Shown here: piece by piece, positions 36,526 through 44,970 of the stretch
Layout: every line of letters begins with the position of its first letter
How positions within the stretch are numbered: position 1 is the stretch's first letter
Source: Candidatus Tisiphia endosymbiont of Dioctria linearis
GTDB lineage: Bacteria; Pseudomonadota; Alphaproteobacteria; Rickettsiales; Rickettsiaceae
Assembly: GCF_964026545.1 (NCBI RefSeq)
Contig: NZ_OZ032156.1
Location: forward strand, 1,240,001-1,304,000
DNA: 64,000 bases
Reading direction: 5' to 3'
Made by a program: the position numbers and the translations under genes
The notes under the pieces: generated by a model
The model's database searches: none
What the model was told of the DNA's origin: nothing
What the model saw: only the letters and a program-made list of their open reading frames with translations

Positions 36526-37448
36526 AGCAAAAGCAGTTAAGTTATGTTACAGCAAAGAATGCACAAATGGTGTTATACAATTCTTGTGAAAGCCCGATTT
36601 TTTGTTTAATCCACCTTTTCATATTAGCCCAAAATTTCTCTATTGGATTTAGGTCAGGAGAGTAAGGTGGTAAAAATATTACCCTACATCCTACTGATTC
36701 TATTAAATCTTTAGTCTTCTTAGACTTATGAAAAGCAGCATTGTCTAAAATCACAACTTGACCAGCTATAAGCTCTTTTATCAAAAATTGCTCTACCCAA
36801 TTATTAAATAGTTCGGTATTACAGGTGCCATTGAATACAAAAGGGGCTATAGATTTATTACCTACCAAACCTGCTATAATATTCGTCCTTTGGTAATACT
36901 TCCCACTCTTCTTTGCTTGTAGTGTTTGACCTTTCTTTCCCCAACCTCTATCTTGGGTAATGTTCATCTCTATTCCGCTCTCATCTATATACACAAGCGC
37001 ATCTGTAGCTAGATCTTTGATATCTTCTAAATACTTACATCGCTTTTCAGCATTAGCTTCCACATAGGTAAAGGCTTTTTTTTATAACTAAATCCCAATT
37101 GTCTTAGCCAATATCTTGCCCCACTAGCGCTTATCCCAAATTTCTTACCAATATCTTCCGTTTTGCTATTAGGATTTTCTTCTACATACTTGATAAAATC
37201 ATCCATTTCTATACTAGGCTTTGCTCCTTTATACTTCCTTGCTTGATAATGACCTTCTTTCTTATACCTTACATGCCATGTATTTACTGTTGTAGGGCTC
37301 AATTGAAAAACTCTAGATGCTGACCTTTGACTATTTCCTGCTTCTAGATATTTTATTACTTTTTCTCTTAAATCTATACTGTATGGGCTAGTTGACATTT
37401 TTCATTTTATATTATCACAATCACTAACATAACTCAACTGCCTTTACT
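36526..37448 (-). mobile_element. IS630-family element, copy 1 (923 bp)
   Basis: The ends share AG(C/T)AAA(A/G)GCAGTT(A/G)AGTTATGTTA as inverted repeats. Flanks show ATAT on both sides (36522-36525 and 37449-37452); IS630 elements duplicate TA, so the exact target duplication is ambiguous. It carries two overlapping transposase frames. A second copy of identical length and apparently identical proteins is at 52202-53124. Confidence 0.85.
36542..37398 (-). CDS. IS630-type transposase, two frames joined by probable -1 frameshift
   Basis: The first frame (37398-37027, 123 aa) has the N-terminal HTH region (SIDLREKVIKYLEAGNSQRS, VFQLSPTTVNTW). The second (37063-36542, 173 aa) has the DDE catalytic core: YIDESGIE, VILDNAAFHKS and SPDLNPIEKFW. 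The frames overlap at a run of eight A on the coding strand (37083-37076), a classic -1 slippery site, so a fused transposase is likely made by programmed frameshifting. Confidence 0.85.
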
Positions 37449-40315
37449 ATATCAGGTAAATCCATTACTTTAGGTCGAATCTCCTTAATATTAACAGGAA
37501 TAGTGATATTATAATTTATACCTTGGTCTCGGTTACTATGAACCTTTAAATTCCCATAATGAGCATCTATAACATTAAAACACTCCAAAAAAGTTAGTTC
37601 ATTCGTCTGCTTAAAAGTTGGAGTAAGAAGTAATTGCAGTTGTTGCTCAGTAAGTGTACCGCCTTGATCCTGTATTATTAGCTTTATTGCTTTGATTGGT
37701 TTTTTACTTTTAGTAGTTTCTGATATATTTAGCTCAAAATCTAGAATATCATCTTCTAGAAAAATACTCACAATATTACCATCGACATTATTGTTGATAA
37801 CATGAATCAATAGACTTTTTATTACTGACTTCATTTTTTCTAAATCGCATGTTATGTTATGATCTTTTTGTTTACTACGGACAATAAACTGTAATGGTTG
37901 ATCAGATAATTTTTCACATTCACCTACTACTTCATCTATTAAATTCTTAATGTTAATTTCAGTAAGCTTAATATGCACTTGATGTCTTACTCTATGAGTA
38001 ATAGTAGAAAGATATGAAGCCCAGCCCTTTATTCGTTTTGCTACGTCATGTAATTCTTCAGTAATCCAAGAAATTTGGTCTTCATTAGCTGTGTTTTGTA
38101 GTTTTGTACATAATGCTTCAAGTTGGAGTCGCAAGGTATGAAGTTGCTGTTGTTCTTGCTCTTCTATTCTGTTAAAAAACTCTTCTTCATGTTGTGCTAA
38201 TTTGATCAAATCATGCGTTAGTTTTATTGATTTTGTTTCCCATACATTCTTCATGATTTCAGATAATTCTTCATGTTTTTGTTTTGGTTTTAGAAATGCT
38301 ATTAATGCACTACTAAATAGCAACAAAAGATAATTCATTTGGAATTGTATATCGCTGAAACTACTGGTTAAATAGTCTTCACCCATATAACATTTAAAAA
38401 ATTGAAATGATGCAAATGTACCAAAAATCGCTATAAATAAAGCTATCTGCCATCTGAGCAAAATACCAGTAACTAGTAAATTAATAATAAATATCATACA
38501 TTGTAGTTGATGAAATTCGCTAATAATGACCAGCATACTTCCAACACAAATCAACATATATAGCACACCTAAATTCCATATTACAGCTATAAACCTCTCG
38601 CTTTTAAATCTAGGAGGCAATATTGGATAAGCTACAAACCCGGTAGATATTAGTAATACTGAGTGGTAGATGAAGTGATAAATATTAGCATATTTTGTGG
38701 TATAATATTCTGGGATAGTGAATAATGATGAATAAGTGGAAATTATTACAAAGAAACCAAATAGAGAAAAAGTAATTTCATTTTTTGGTAGATTACCTTT
38801 ACAAAAATTCACCAGATTAAATTGTTTGATTGAATTAATAATTCTTCTGAATTTTCTTTTACGTTCAAGTCTGAGAGCAATTATAGGACTAGGGTCTTTT
38901 ACGCCAATCCAACCACCAGGTTGTTTAAAAAAGTAATGGCTAAACATCAAAGTTAACAAATTAGCTGCCATAGCTGGTATGACAGCTTTCATTTGTACAT
39001 TTAAGACTTTAAAACTAACTGCTATAATAAATCCAGCAAACATTCCTATTAATACTGCTTTACTACTAGTACGAAAGCCTAGAATTGCTAAAAGAAAAGG
39101 CACTGAAACTACAGGCATATAAAAACCTAATATTATTAACAGCAAATCAAGTATGTTACTTGCTTCGAAAACTAGAAAAATAGCAAAAATACCAACAAAA
39201 ATAGCGAAAACACGTAATATAATGAGATCACTAAGATTATTATGAACCTTTTTTATAACATCAAAATCTAATAATTTTAAAATATCATTAGTGAATAATA
39301 TAGCTGAAGAATTAATGTACGAATCTGCCGTAGACATGATTATTGCTACAATACCTATAGCAGTAAGCCCTCTTAATCCTGGATAGCTGTGATTCTCTAT
39401 AATATGGGCTAATAACTTCTCAGGGTCAAGATTAGGATTATTTGCCAGTAATAATATTCCAACCCAGATTATTATTACTAATATCGTAAGAGATATTAAA
39501 CCTCCTGTTATAAAAGACTTTCTAACTTGTATGATATTCTTAGCCATTGCCAATCTTTGAAAAAAAACCGGTTGAAAAGCTGGAATTAGAAAAAATAATA
39601 ACAGGAAAAAAGAGCTTATGAACTTAAAATCATTGAAATTAAATACTTGCCTATAATCGAATAAAGGATTTTCTGTGATTGTTACAAAAACTTTGTGAGG
39701 ATCATGCAGAGTTCCCCAAATTATCAAAGTAATGATAGGAACAACAGTGCCAAAAGTAAGAAATTGTATTATATCTGTAAAAGTAACAGCCTTGATACCG
39801 CCAAAAGCTGAATATAATATTACTATAACAGCACTTGCCAAAACAGCATGAAAACTAGAAACATTAAAGAAAAGTTGCAACATGGTAGCTGAAACTTTAA
39901 ATTGCACTGCAACTATTCCTATACAAAGAAAGATGCCTGCTATAGCTGTAAGCAATTGAACTTTTTTACCATAAAGAGTCCCCATGGCTTCAGCTATGGA
40001 AAGATTACCCAAAAACTCTGCCATACGTGGAGCTAAAAAGTAACCAACAATTACGAGAGCTAAAGGTTCACCCAATGCCGGAATGATAAAATATAAACCT
40101 TGTTTATAGGATTCACTAACTGCTTCAGAAAAGAGACCACCTCCTATACAAGTGGCAATAATTGTAGCAGTTATGGTGCTGGTGGAGAAATTGCGGTTGC
40201 CTATAGCATATTCTTTAATATTTTTTATACCACGACTATAAAATAGACCTACTGCTAAGTTAAAAATTAAAAAGGTGGCAAAAATGGCTGTGTCCAAATC
40301 CCAACTTAAATGCAT
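37449..40315 (-). pseudogene. CbrA-like Na+/solute symporter fused to histidine-kinase-like module, interrupted at 3' end
   Basis: About 956 residues remain. Residues 1-~450 are an SSF/SLC5 transporter (13 helices; AIGNRNFSTSTITATIIATCIGGGLFSE, STADSYINSSAILFTNDIL). Further membrane helices (~500-660) lead to a coiled coil (EEEFFNRIEEQEQQQLHTLR) and a kinase-like region: ELHDVAKRI as possible H-box, N-box-like IKSLLIHVINNN and G-box-like IQDQGGTLTEQ. The ATP-binding motifs are degenerate. This order is the CbrA type of nutrient sensor. The frame runs 7 residues into the inserted element before a stop; the native tail lies at 36359-36525. A ~300-nt structured leader precedes it. Confidence 0.8.
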
Positions 40316-40618
40316 ATAATCTTCCCCTAAATGTCAAAAAACTGTAAGTTTTTGACCACCAAAGACAAGATTTTTAGAAGTAAGTAATCTAGATTGGTGA
40401 TCGGGGAGTTAGCAAAACCGCCTTAGGACAGTTACGATAGTCTTTAGGCTTAAATGTAAACATTTAAGCCCTGGACATAACTAACGTCTCCCCGACCATA
40501 AAAAGTCAAGTATCATCATTGTAGGTTGATGACCCCTAAGGTGAAGGTTGCTAAACCCCAGAATTACTTTACAGTAATTCCACCTCGAATTCTAAATTAT
40601 ATACACACCTAAAGTCAA
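40316..40618 (-). promoter_or_regulatory. Promoter plus structured leader RNA, type A, copy 2
   Basis: Paralogue of 33037-33340. -35-like TTGACT at 40618-40613, then TTAGGTGTGTATA. Stems (plus coordinates): 40561-40567/40574-40580 (GAATTAC/GTAATTC, loop TTTACA); 40447-40456/40461-40470 (GGCTTAAATG/CATTTAAGCC); 40401-40412/40481-40495 (TCGGGGAGTTAG pairing with CTAACgtCTCCCCGA); 40354-40362/40394-40402; and 40333-40340/40349-40356 next to the start codon region. Long blocks such as ttatgtccagggctta (coding sense) are invariant between copies. Confidence 0.6.
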
Positions 40619-40629
40619 TATATATTTTT

Positions 40630-40900
40630 TTATCCTGGATTGCTTCGACCATTACATGGTCTCGCAATGACGTATATGTACCACAAACGTCATTGCGAGA
40701 AGTGCGTAAGCACGCATAGGCTTAAGAAAATAAAGTAGAAAAGTCGTCATTGCGAGCCACCGTAGGTGGCGTGGCAATCCATTTCTAATCACTTTTCTGG
40801 ATTGCTTCGTCGACCTAAGGTCTCCTCGCAATGACGGTTTCTTAATTATTGTTTTCTTAAACTGACGCTTATGCGTAAGCACGACGAAGCAATCCAAAAC
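40630..40900. repeat. Cluster of 'cgtcattgcgag' repeats
   Basis: Several arms in both orientations fill the region: ggattgcttcgaccattac...cgcaatgacg (40638-40672), cgtcattgcgagaagtgc (40689 on), cgtcattgcgagccacc...ctcctcgcaatgacgg (40745-40845), and gacgaagcaatcca (40881-40895). Apparent small reading frames here are translations of the repeats. Confidence 0.75.
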
Positions 40901-40905
40901 ATACA

Positions 40906-41193
40906 TTAAACAATATCTTCATATAAATCACGCCATTCTGGGTTCATAATAGTAATTAATTTTATTTTTTTAGCTCTGGAGCCAGCTTTAATTTGCTTTT
41001 CTCTAGCAATAGCAGTATCCATTGTTTCTAATACTTCATAAAATACTAAGTCATTGCACTTATATTTTGAAGTAAACCCTACAATAATATCATGCTTATG
41101 CTCATAAACTCTCTTAATAAGATTTGAAGTAACACCAGTATATAGGGTGCCATTCTTTTTGTTTGCCATGATATATACAGCTGGTTGTTTCAT
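40906..41193 (-). CDS. GIY-YIG domain endonuclease-like protein
   Basis: A 95-residue protein of the UvrC-N/YhbQ type: AVYIMANKKNGTLYTGVTSN (Y-I-M...Y-T-G forming the GIY-YIG), the catalytic Arg in NLIKRVYEHK, and YEVLETMDTAIAREKQIK with the metal-binding Glu. Small stand-alone GIY-YIG proteins are frequent in alphaproteobacteria with unknown role. It is flanked on both sides by palindromic repeats; its last residues abut a repeat copy. Confidence 0.88.
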   Translation of the reverse strand: MKQPAVYIMANKKNGTLYTGVTSNLIKRVYEHKHDIIVGFTSKYKCNDLVFYEVLETMDTAIAREKQIKAGSRAKKIKLITIMNPEWRDLYEDIV

Positions 41194-41212
41194 ATTTTAT
41201 TTATACTAATTT

Positions 41213-41358
41213 TTTGGATTGCTTCGTCGTGTTTCCGCACTTCTCGCAATGACGTTTGGGATGCATACATGTCATTGCGAGACCACGTAGTGGTCGTGGC
41301 AATCCATAAAAGTTAAATTTGGATTGCTTCGTCGGCTCACGCCTTCTCGCAATGACGG
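41213..41358. repeat. 'cgtcattgcgag' repeats between the GIY-YIG gene and a structured leader
   Basis: A half copy (ttggattgcttcgtcg...cgcaatgacg, 41213-41253) is followed by a complete hairpin (gtcattgcgagaccacg...gccttctcgcaatgacg, 41270-41357). Confidence 0.75.
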
Positions 41359-41399
41359 TGACGGCATAATGCTAATCGGGTTAGCTATAAATCTCAAAC

Positions 41400-41638
41400 T
41401 AAAAAAGCCAGTGTAACAACCCAAACGTTTAGCTTATTAATAAAGCTAAAATTTGGGTATTAGACTTGCTGATACACTAGTAAGTACTCGAAAGTTTCCC
41501 AGCTCAAAAGTACTTACTAGTGAAATCAATCCAATAGCATTGCTATTAAATTACAACCGTTATTGAGGTGTAACTATGATCATACAAAAATTTCTTCAAA
41601 TAGTCAAACTCTATTATTTTTGCAGTCTTATAACGTAA
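41400..41638 (+). promoter_or_regulatory. Structured region with 20-codon open frame
   Basis: Two strong hairpins: cccaaacgtttagctt / aagctaaaatttggg (~41418-41456) and a perfect 13-bp stem ACTAGTAAGTACT/AGTACTTACTAGT with a 20-nt loop (~41475-41525). They are followed by a ribosome site GAGGTG and a 20-codon frame at 41576-41638 (MIIQKFLQIVKLYYFCSLIT). The layout is that of a regulatory leader with a leader peptide ahead of the large gene at 41967, now separated from it by inserted repeats. Confidence 0.4.
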
Positions 41639-41650
41639 GTATTAGCAATA

Positions 41651-41935
41651 GCGTCATTGCGAGACCACATAATAGATTGCTTCGTCGCTACTAAAGTAGC
41701 TTCTCGCAATGACATCTGTGCCTATAACTCGTCATTGCGAGACCATGTAATGGTCGAAGCAATCCATTTCTAACAACTTTCCTGGATTGCCACGTCGCCA
41801 CTAAAGTGGCTCCTCGCAATGACATTTGGGTAAAAGTACTAGCGTCATTGCGAGAAGGCGTCAGCCGACGAAGCAATCCAAATTTAATTTTTCTGGATTG
41901 CTTCGTCGACCTTACGGTCTCCTCGCAATGACAGT
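41651..41935. repeat. Cluster of 'cgtcattgcgag' repeats upstream of the 540-aa gene
   Basis: Three copies: 41651-41713, 41731-41822 and 41843-41931, each with cgtcattgcgag and ctcgcaatgac arms around gaagcaatcca. They push the promoter-proximal hairpins away from the gene. Long apparent frames on the minus strand are repeat-derived. Confidence 0.8.
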
Positions 41936-41966
41936 TATATACACATGTCATTAATAGAGTAGGATT

Positions 41967-43589
41967 ATGAAAGATAACACACAACCCACTAATATTCTTG
42001 AAGAGAATAGTAATGAGGTTACAGAACAAATAGAAGAAGCACAGGACTTAGTTGTTTTAACCAATTCAGTTAGTAGCAACTTTCTGGATATAGACGACTT
42101 AGATCCGATCACCAAAGCCATCAGGCAGGAAATTCTGCAAAAACAGCGTGATATTTTAAGAGAATATATAGCTCAGAATCATGATCTAACCGTAACTAAC
42201 TATGACGATCAGGAATTTGCTGAATATCTGAAAAATGTCAATAATAGACCAATAATTGATCAAGCATTTGCAAATACCCAAGTTAAAACTGAACTAGAAA
42301 AAACAGAGATAGCAGGATACAAGCAAGTTCATCATAATTTTGCTGATCAATTTCATACAATGAACTGGCAAGATGGTGATAGGCAAGGTAATATCAGAAG
42401 CCAGATAGTAAGAAATGATTCAGGTGATGAATTAGCTACTATCAAGGAAACAACTCATAAAATTAATTCTCTAGTCTCTTTGTCAGATGGCACTCTTAAG
42501 CAAATCAACAACTACCGAACAATAGATTTTCCAACAGAATTGCCAAATAAAACTGGTTCAATGCATTTGTCATTAGCGGTAAAAGATGAAAATGGTCGAA
42601 ATATCGCCTTAGACCGAGCAGTATATTTTACTGCTCATTATGATAGTCAAGGTAAATTGTCAGAGATCAGTAGTCCAAAACCAGTGAGATTTAATGGTAA
42701 AGGAGATGATGCGATAGGCTATATAGAGCATTTAGGACAGGTCTATAGTTTGCCAGTAACCCAAGGTAAATATCAAGAAATGATGTTAGCTTTGGAGAAG
42801 AATAAAGGGCAAGAAATCAACCTTTCTCAAACTATCACTACTGCTCAGGATATGATGATTACTACTAATGTTGTCAATAGTGATTTACCCATTCAACAAG
42901 AAAAGAAAGAATATCATCATGATAGGCAAAAGTTAGCTGAAGAAATATTAGAAAAAACAGCTGAGCAAGCAGTTAGTAATCAGAAATTGTCTGAAGATAA
43001 ACAAAGAAAATTATTACAACAACTTGCCGAGCAAGACCCTAATTTAGCCGGTAAGTTAGTAGCAGAACATTATGCTACCCATGCAGTAGTATATCACAAC
43101 GAGAAAACAGCAGATGCAAGTAGTACAGCATTAGAAGAGTTAGAGAATAGTGTAAAAATATGCGGTGGTCATAAAAAATTAGGCTTAACTTCTATAAAGA
43201 AACAATTATCTGAGTTGGATAAAACACGAAAAGAATCTATCCAAAGCATGAAAGAAGTAGATAAACTGATAGTGCAGTTAGAAACATCTGAGAAATCTTA
43301 TCATGAGCAACTGAAGAAAACACAACTAGTTGCTGATATATTACCAGAATCTAATCCCGATAAAGAAAAATTAAATATTTTTTTAAAATCAAAGCTAGAA
43401 GAGAAAGAGCCAAATACAACAACTGCACCGCTAGCAAAAAATAAAGAAATAGATGATTCTTTAGAACCAGAAAAAAAAGCAGCTCGGATGATAGAAAGAT
43501 TCATGAGTAAAGATTCTCCATCTAATAAAGCACTACCACTGAATGCATCAAAACTACAATCAAAGAACACTCAAGTAAATAGGAGGTAA
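41967..43589 (+). CDS. Large hypothetical accessory protein (540 aa)
   Basis: A 540-residue soluble protein without a signal peptide or TM segment. Residues ~1-110 are acidic and helical; ~110-290 are beta-rich (MHLSLAVKDENGRNIALDRAVYF and ISSPKPVRFNGKGDDAIGYIE); ~310-540 are helical and highly charged (coiled coil around SELDKTRKESIQSMKEVDKL). Ribosome site GTAGGA before the ATG. It sits within the conjugative-type accessory region next to SpoT-like and tra genes and is probably one of the Rickettsia-restricted accessory proteins. Function unknown. Confidence 0.6.
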   Translation: MKDNTQPTNILEENSNEVTEQIEEAQDLVVLTNSVSSNFLDIDDLDPITKAIRQEILQKQRDILREYIAQNHDLTVTNYDDQEFAEYLKNVNNRPIIDQAFANTQVKTELEKTEIAGYKQVHHNFADQFHTMNWQDGDRQGNIRSQIVRNDSGDELATIKETTHKINSLVSLSDGTLKQINNYRTIDFPTELPNKTGSMHLSLAVKDENGRNIALDRAVYFTAHYDSQGKLSEISSPKPVRFNGKGDDAIGYIEHLGQVYSLPVTQGKYQEMMLALEKNKGQEINLSQTITTAQDMMITTNVVNSDLPIQQEKKEYHHDRQKLAEEILEKTAEQAVSNQKLSEDKQRKLLQQLAEQDPNLAGKLVAEHYATHAVVYHNEKTADASSTALEELENSVKICGGHKKLGLTSIKKQLSELDKTRKESIQSMKEVDKLIVQLETSEKSYHEQLKKTQLVADILPESNPDKEKLNIFLKSKLEEKEPNTTTAPLAKNKEIDDSLEPEKKAARMIERFMSKDSPSNKALPLNASKLQSKNTQVNRR

Positions 43590-43627
43590 CTATGCCAGCT
43601 ATTTAAGTGACGTATGTGCCTATAACT

Positions 43628-43719
43628 CGTCATTGCGAGACCACGCAAGTAGGTCGAAGCAATCCATTTTTAATCATTTTTATGGATTGCCACGTCGGCT
43701 CACGCCTTCTCGCAATGAC
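43628..43719. repeat. 'cgtcattgcgag' hairpin repeat upstream of SpoT-like gene
   Basis: Complete hairpin: cgtcattgcgagaccacg...gaagcaatccat / atggattgccacg...cttctcgcaatgac. A frame running through it into the SpoT-like gene is not the true N-terminus of that gene. Confidence 0.8.
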
Positions 43720-43759
43720 TAAGCAATATCCAGAGAAAACATTCAATAGGGAGTTATTT

Positions 43760-44407
43760 ATGACCGATGAAAAAGTCCTGTTATTTTCATATCCGCCTCA
43801 TAGCCGGCAACTACAAGACTCTTTGATGAAGGAGTTTTTGGATAAAATTATAGCATATAGTAAAAGACGCAGTACTATAATAAACATCCCCGTTATAACA
43901 TTGGCATTAAAATATGTTATCCAATACCAAGCAGATCAGAAACGACACTCTGGTGAGTCATATTACCATCATCCAATACAAGTTGCGTTAATAGCAGCCA
44001 AACTTTCCTGTAAAACTGAAATAATAGCAGCGTCATTATTACATGATATTGTAGAGGATACATCTATTACTATTGATCAGATACAGTTTTTATTTGGTAG
44101 CAAAATAGCAGAATTAGTTAACAAACTGACGAAGCTTGACGATCTTATAACAAAGAAAGTAAAAATTGAAGGAGAACATGCCTTACAGAAACTGCTTCAA
44201 CCGGAAGATACGGATGCATGGTATATCAAGCTTGCTGACAGATTACATAATATGCAAACCCTTCATTATATTAAGTCAAGAGAAAAACAAAAAAGAATAG
44301 CCTTGGATACTTTAAACAACTTTATACCTCTAGCAAAACTAGTTCGAGTAAAATGGATAGAACAGAAACTATACGTATTAGCTAGCAAAATATTAGAGGA
44401 AAATTAA
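43760..44407 (+). CDS. SpoT-like (p)ppGpp hydrolase HD-domain protein (intact, short)
   Basis: A 215-residue protein with a complete HD fold: KRHSGESYYHHPIQVALIA, SLLHDIVEDTSI (H-D and E-D), and KLADRLHNMQTLHYI (D-R-L-H-N). No synthetase, TGS or ACT domain. Such stand-alone HD-domain SpoT/RelA fragments are numerous in Rickettsia and would be expected to degrade alarmone. Start taken at the ATG of MTDEKVLLF with ribosome site AGGGAG; a longer frame upstream is made of repeat sequence. Confidence 0.87.
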   Translation: MTDEKVLLFSYPPHSRQLQDSLMKEFLDKIIAYSKRRSTIINIPVITLALKYVIQYQADQKRHSGESYYHHPIQVALIAAKLSCKTEIIAASLLHDIVEDTSITIDQIQFLFGSKIAELVNKLTKLDDLITKKVKIEGEHALQKLLQPEDTDAWYIKLADRLHNMQTLHYIKSREKQKRIALDTLNNFIPLAKLVRVKWIEQKLYVLASKILEEN

Positions 44408-44585
44408 TTAATACAATTTATTTACTTTTTATTAATAGTTTAGTTAGATTATCTCTTTATTAATTCTCTCCAAACAAAATTTTTCCGTCACTGTTTTTAA
44501 TTCAAGTCTTTCTTGAATGATCAGGGAGCGTTCAGGTAAAACAGTTTTCATATTATTAGTATCTTCTAAAGTTATAGTGAAACAG

Positions 44586-44707
44586 ATTGAATTAGGTGAT
44601 AAAGAACATAGCGATAATTGGGAGTGTTATAAGAACTAATACACATCAAATTAACATAAAATTGACATTTTCCTCTTATTTTTTCATATATTATCACCTA
44701 ATTCAAT
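44586..44707. repeat. 122-bp segment with perfect 17-bp inverted ends
   Basis: ATTGAATTAGGTGATAA (44586-44602) and its exact complement TTATCACCTAATTCAAT (44691-44707). No coding content between. It may be a MITE or a paired binding site. The rest of 44408-44970 holds only an IS110 remnant. Confidence 0.65.
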
Positions 44708-44751
44708 AGCTTTTACTATATAATAAATTTAAGCCAACAAATTGGAAACCA

Positions 44752-44823
44752 AAATGATTAGATTACTACAATTGGCATAGATATTGCAAAAAGAATTTTG
44801 CAAATTTACCATGTACAAGAAAT
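44752..44823 (+). pseudogene. IS110-family transposase remnant
   Basis: A short stretch translates as TIGIDIAKRILQIYHVQE, matching the N-terminal DEDD-domain start of IS110/IS1111 transposases (T-I-G-I-D-I-A-K). Nothing else of the gene remains downstream. Confidence 0.55.
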
Positions 44824-44970
44824 CTTTTCTATAACATTTACGCTTTATTGAATACCGTGATATTGTTACAAGCAACAATTTATTATTTCAGTTTTCTACA
44901 TATATTTTTCTTGCTATCATTACTTAAATCATTAGTATAGTTATTAGCACTAATTTATATAGGTGGAGAA

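Noticed and set aside
40652..40906. 84-residue minus-strand frame
   Set aside because: Entirely made of the hairpin repeat (recurring SLRGDLRSTKQS-type peptide); the same peptide appears wherever the repeat is open.
41691..42029. 112-residue minus-strand frame with CHCEE motifs
   Set aside because: Repeat translation again, and it overlaps the start of the well-supported 540-aa gene.
43607..43759. N-terminal extension of the SpoT-like protein
   Set aside because: These ~50 codons are a hairpin repeat; a good ribosome site and the family start favour 43760.
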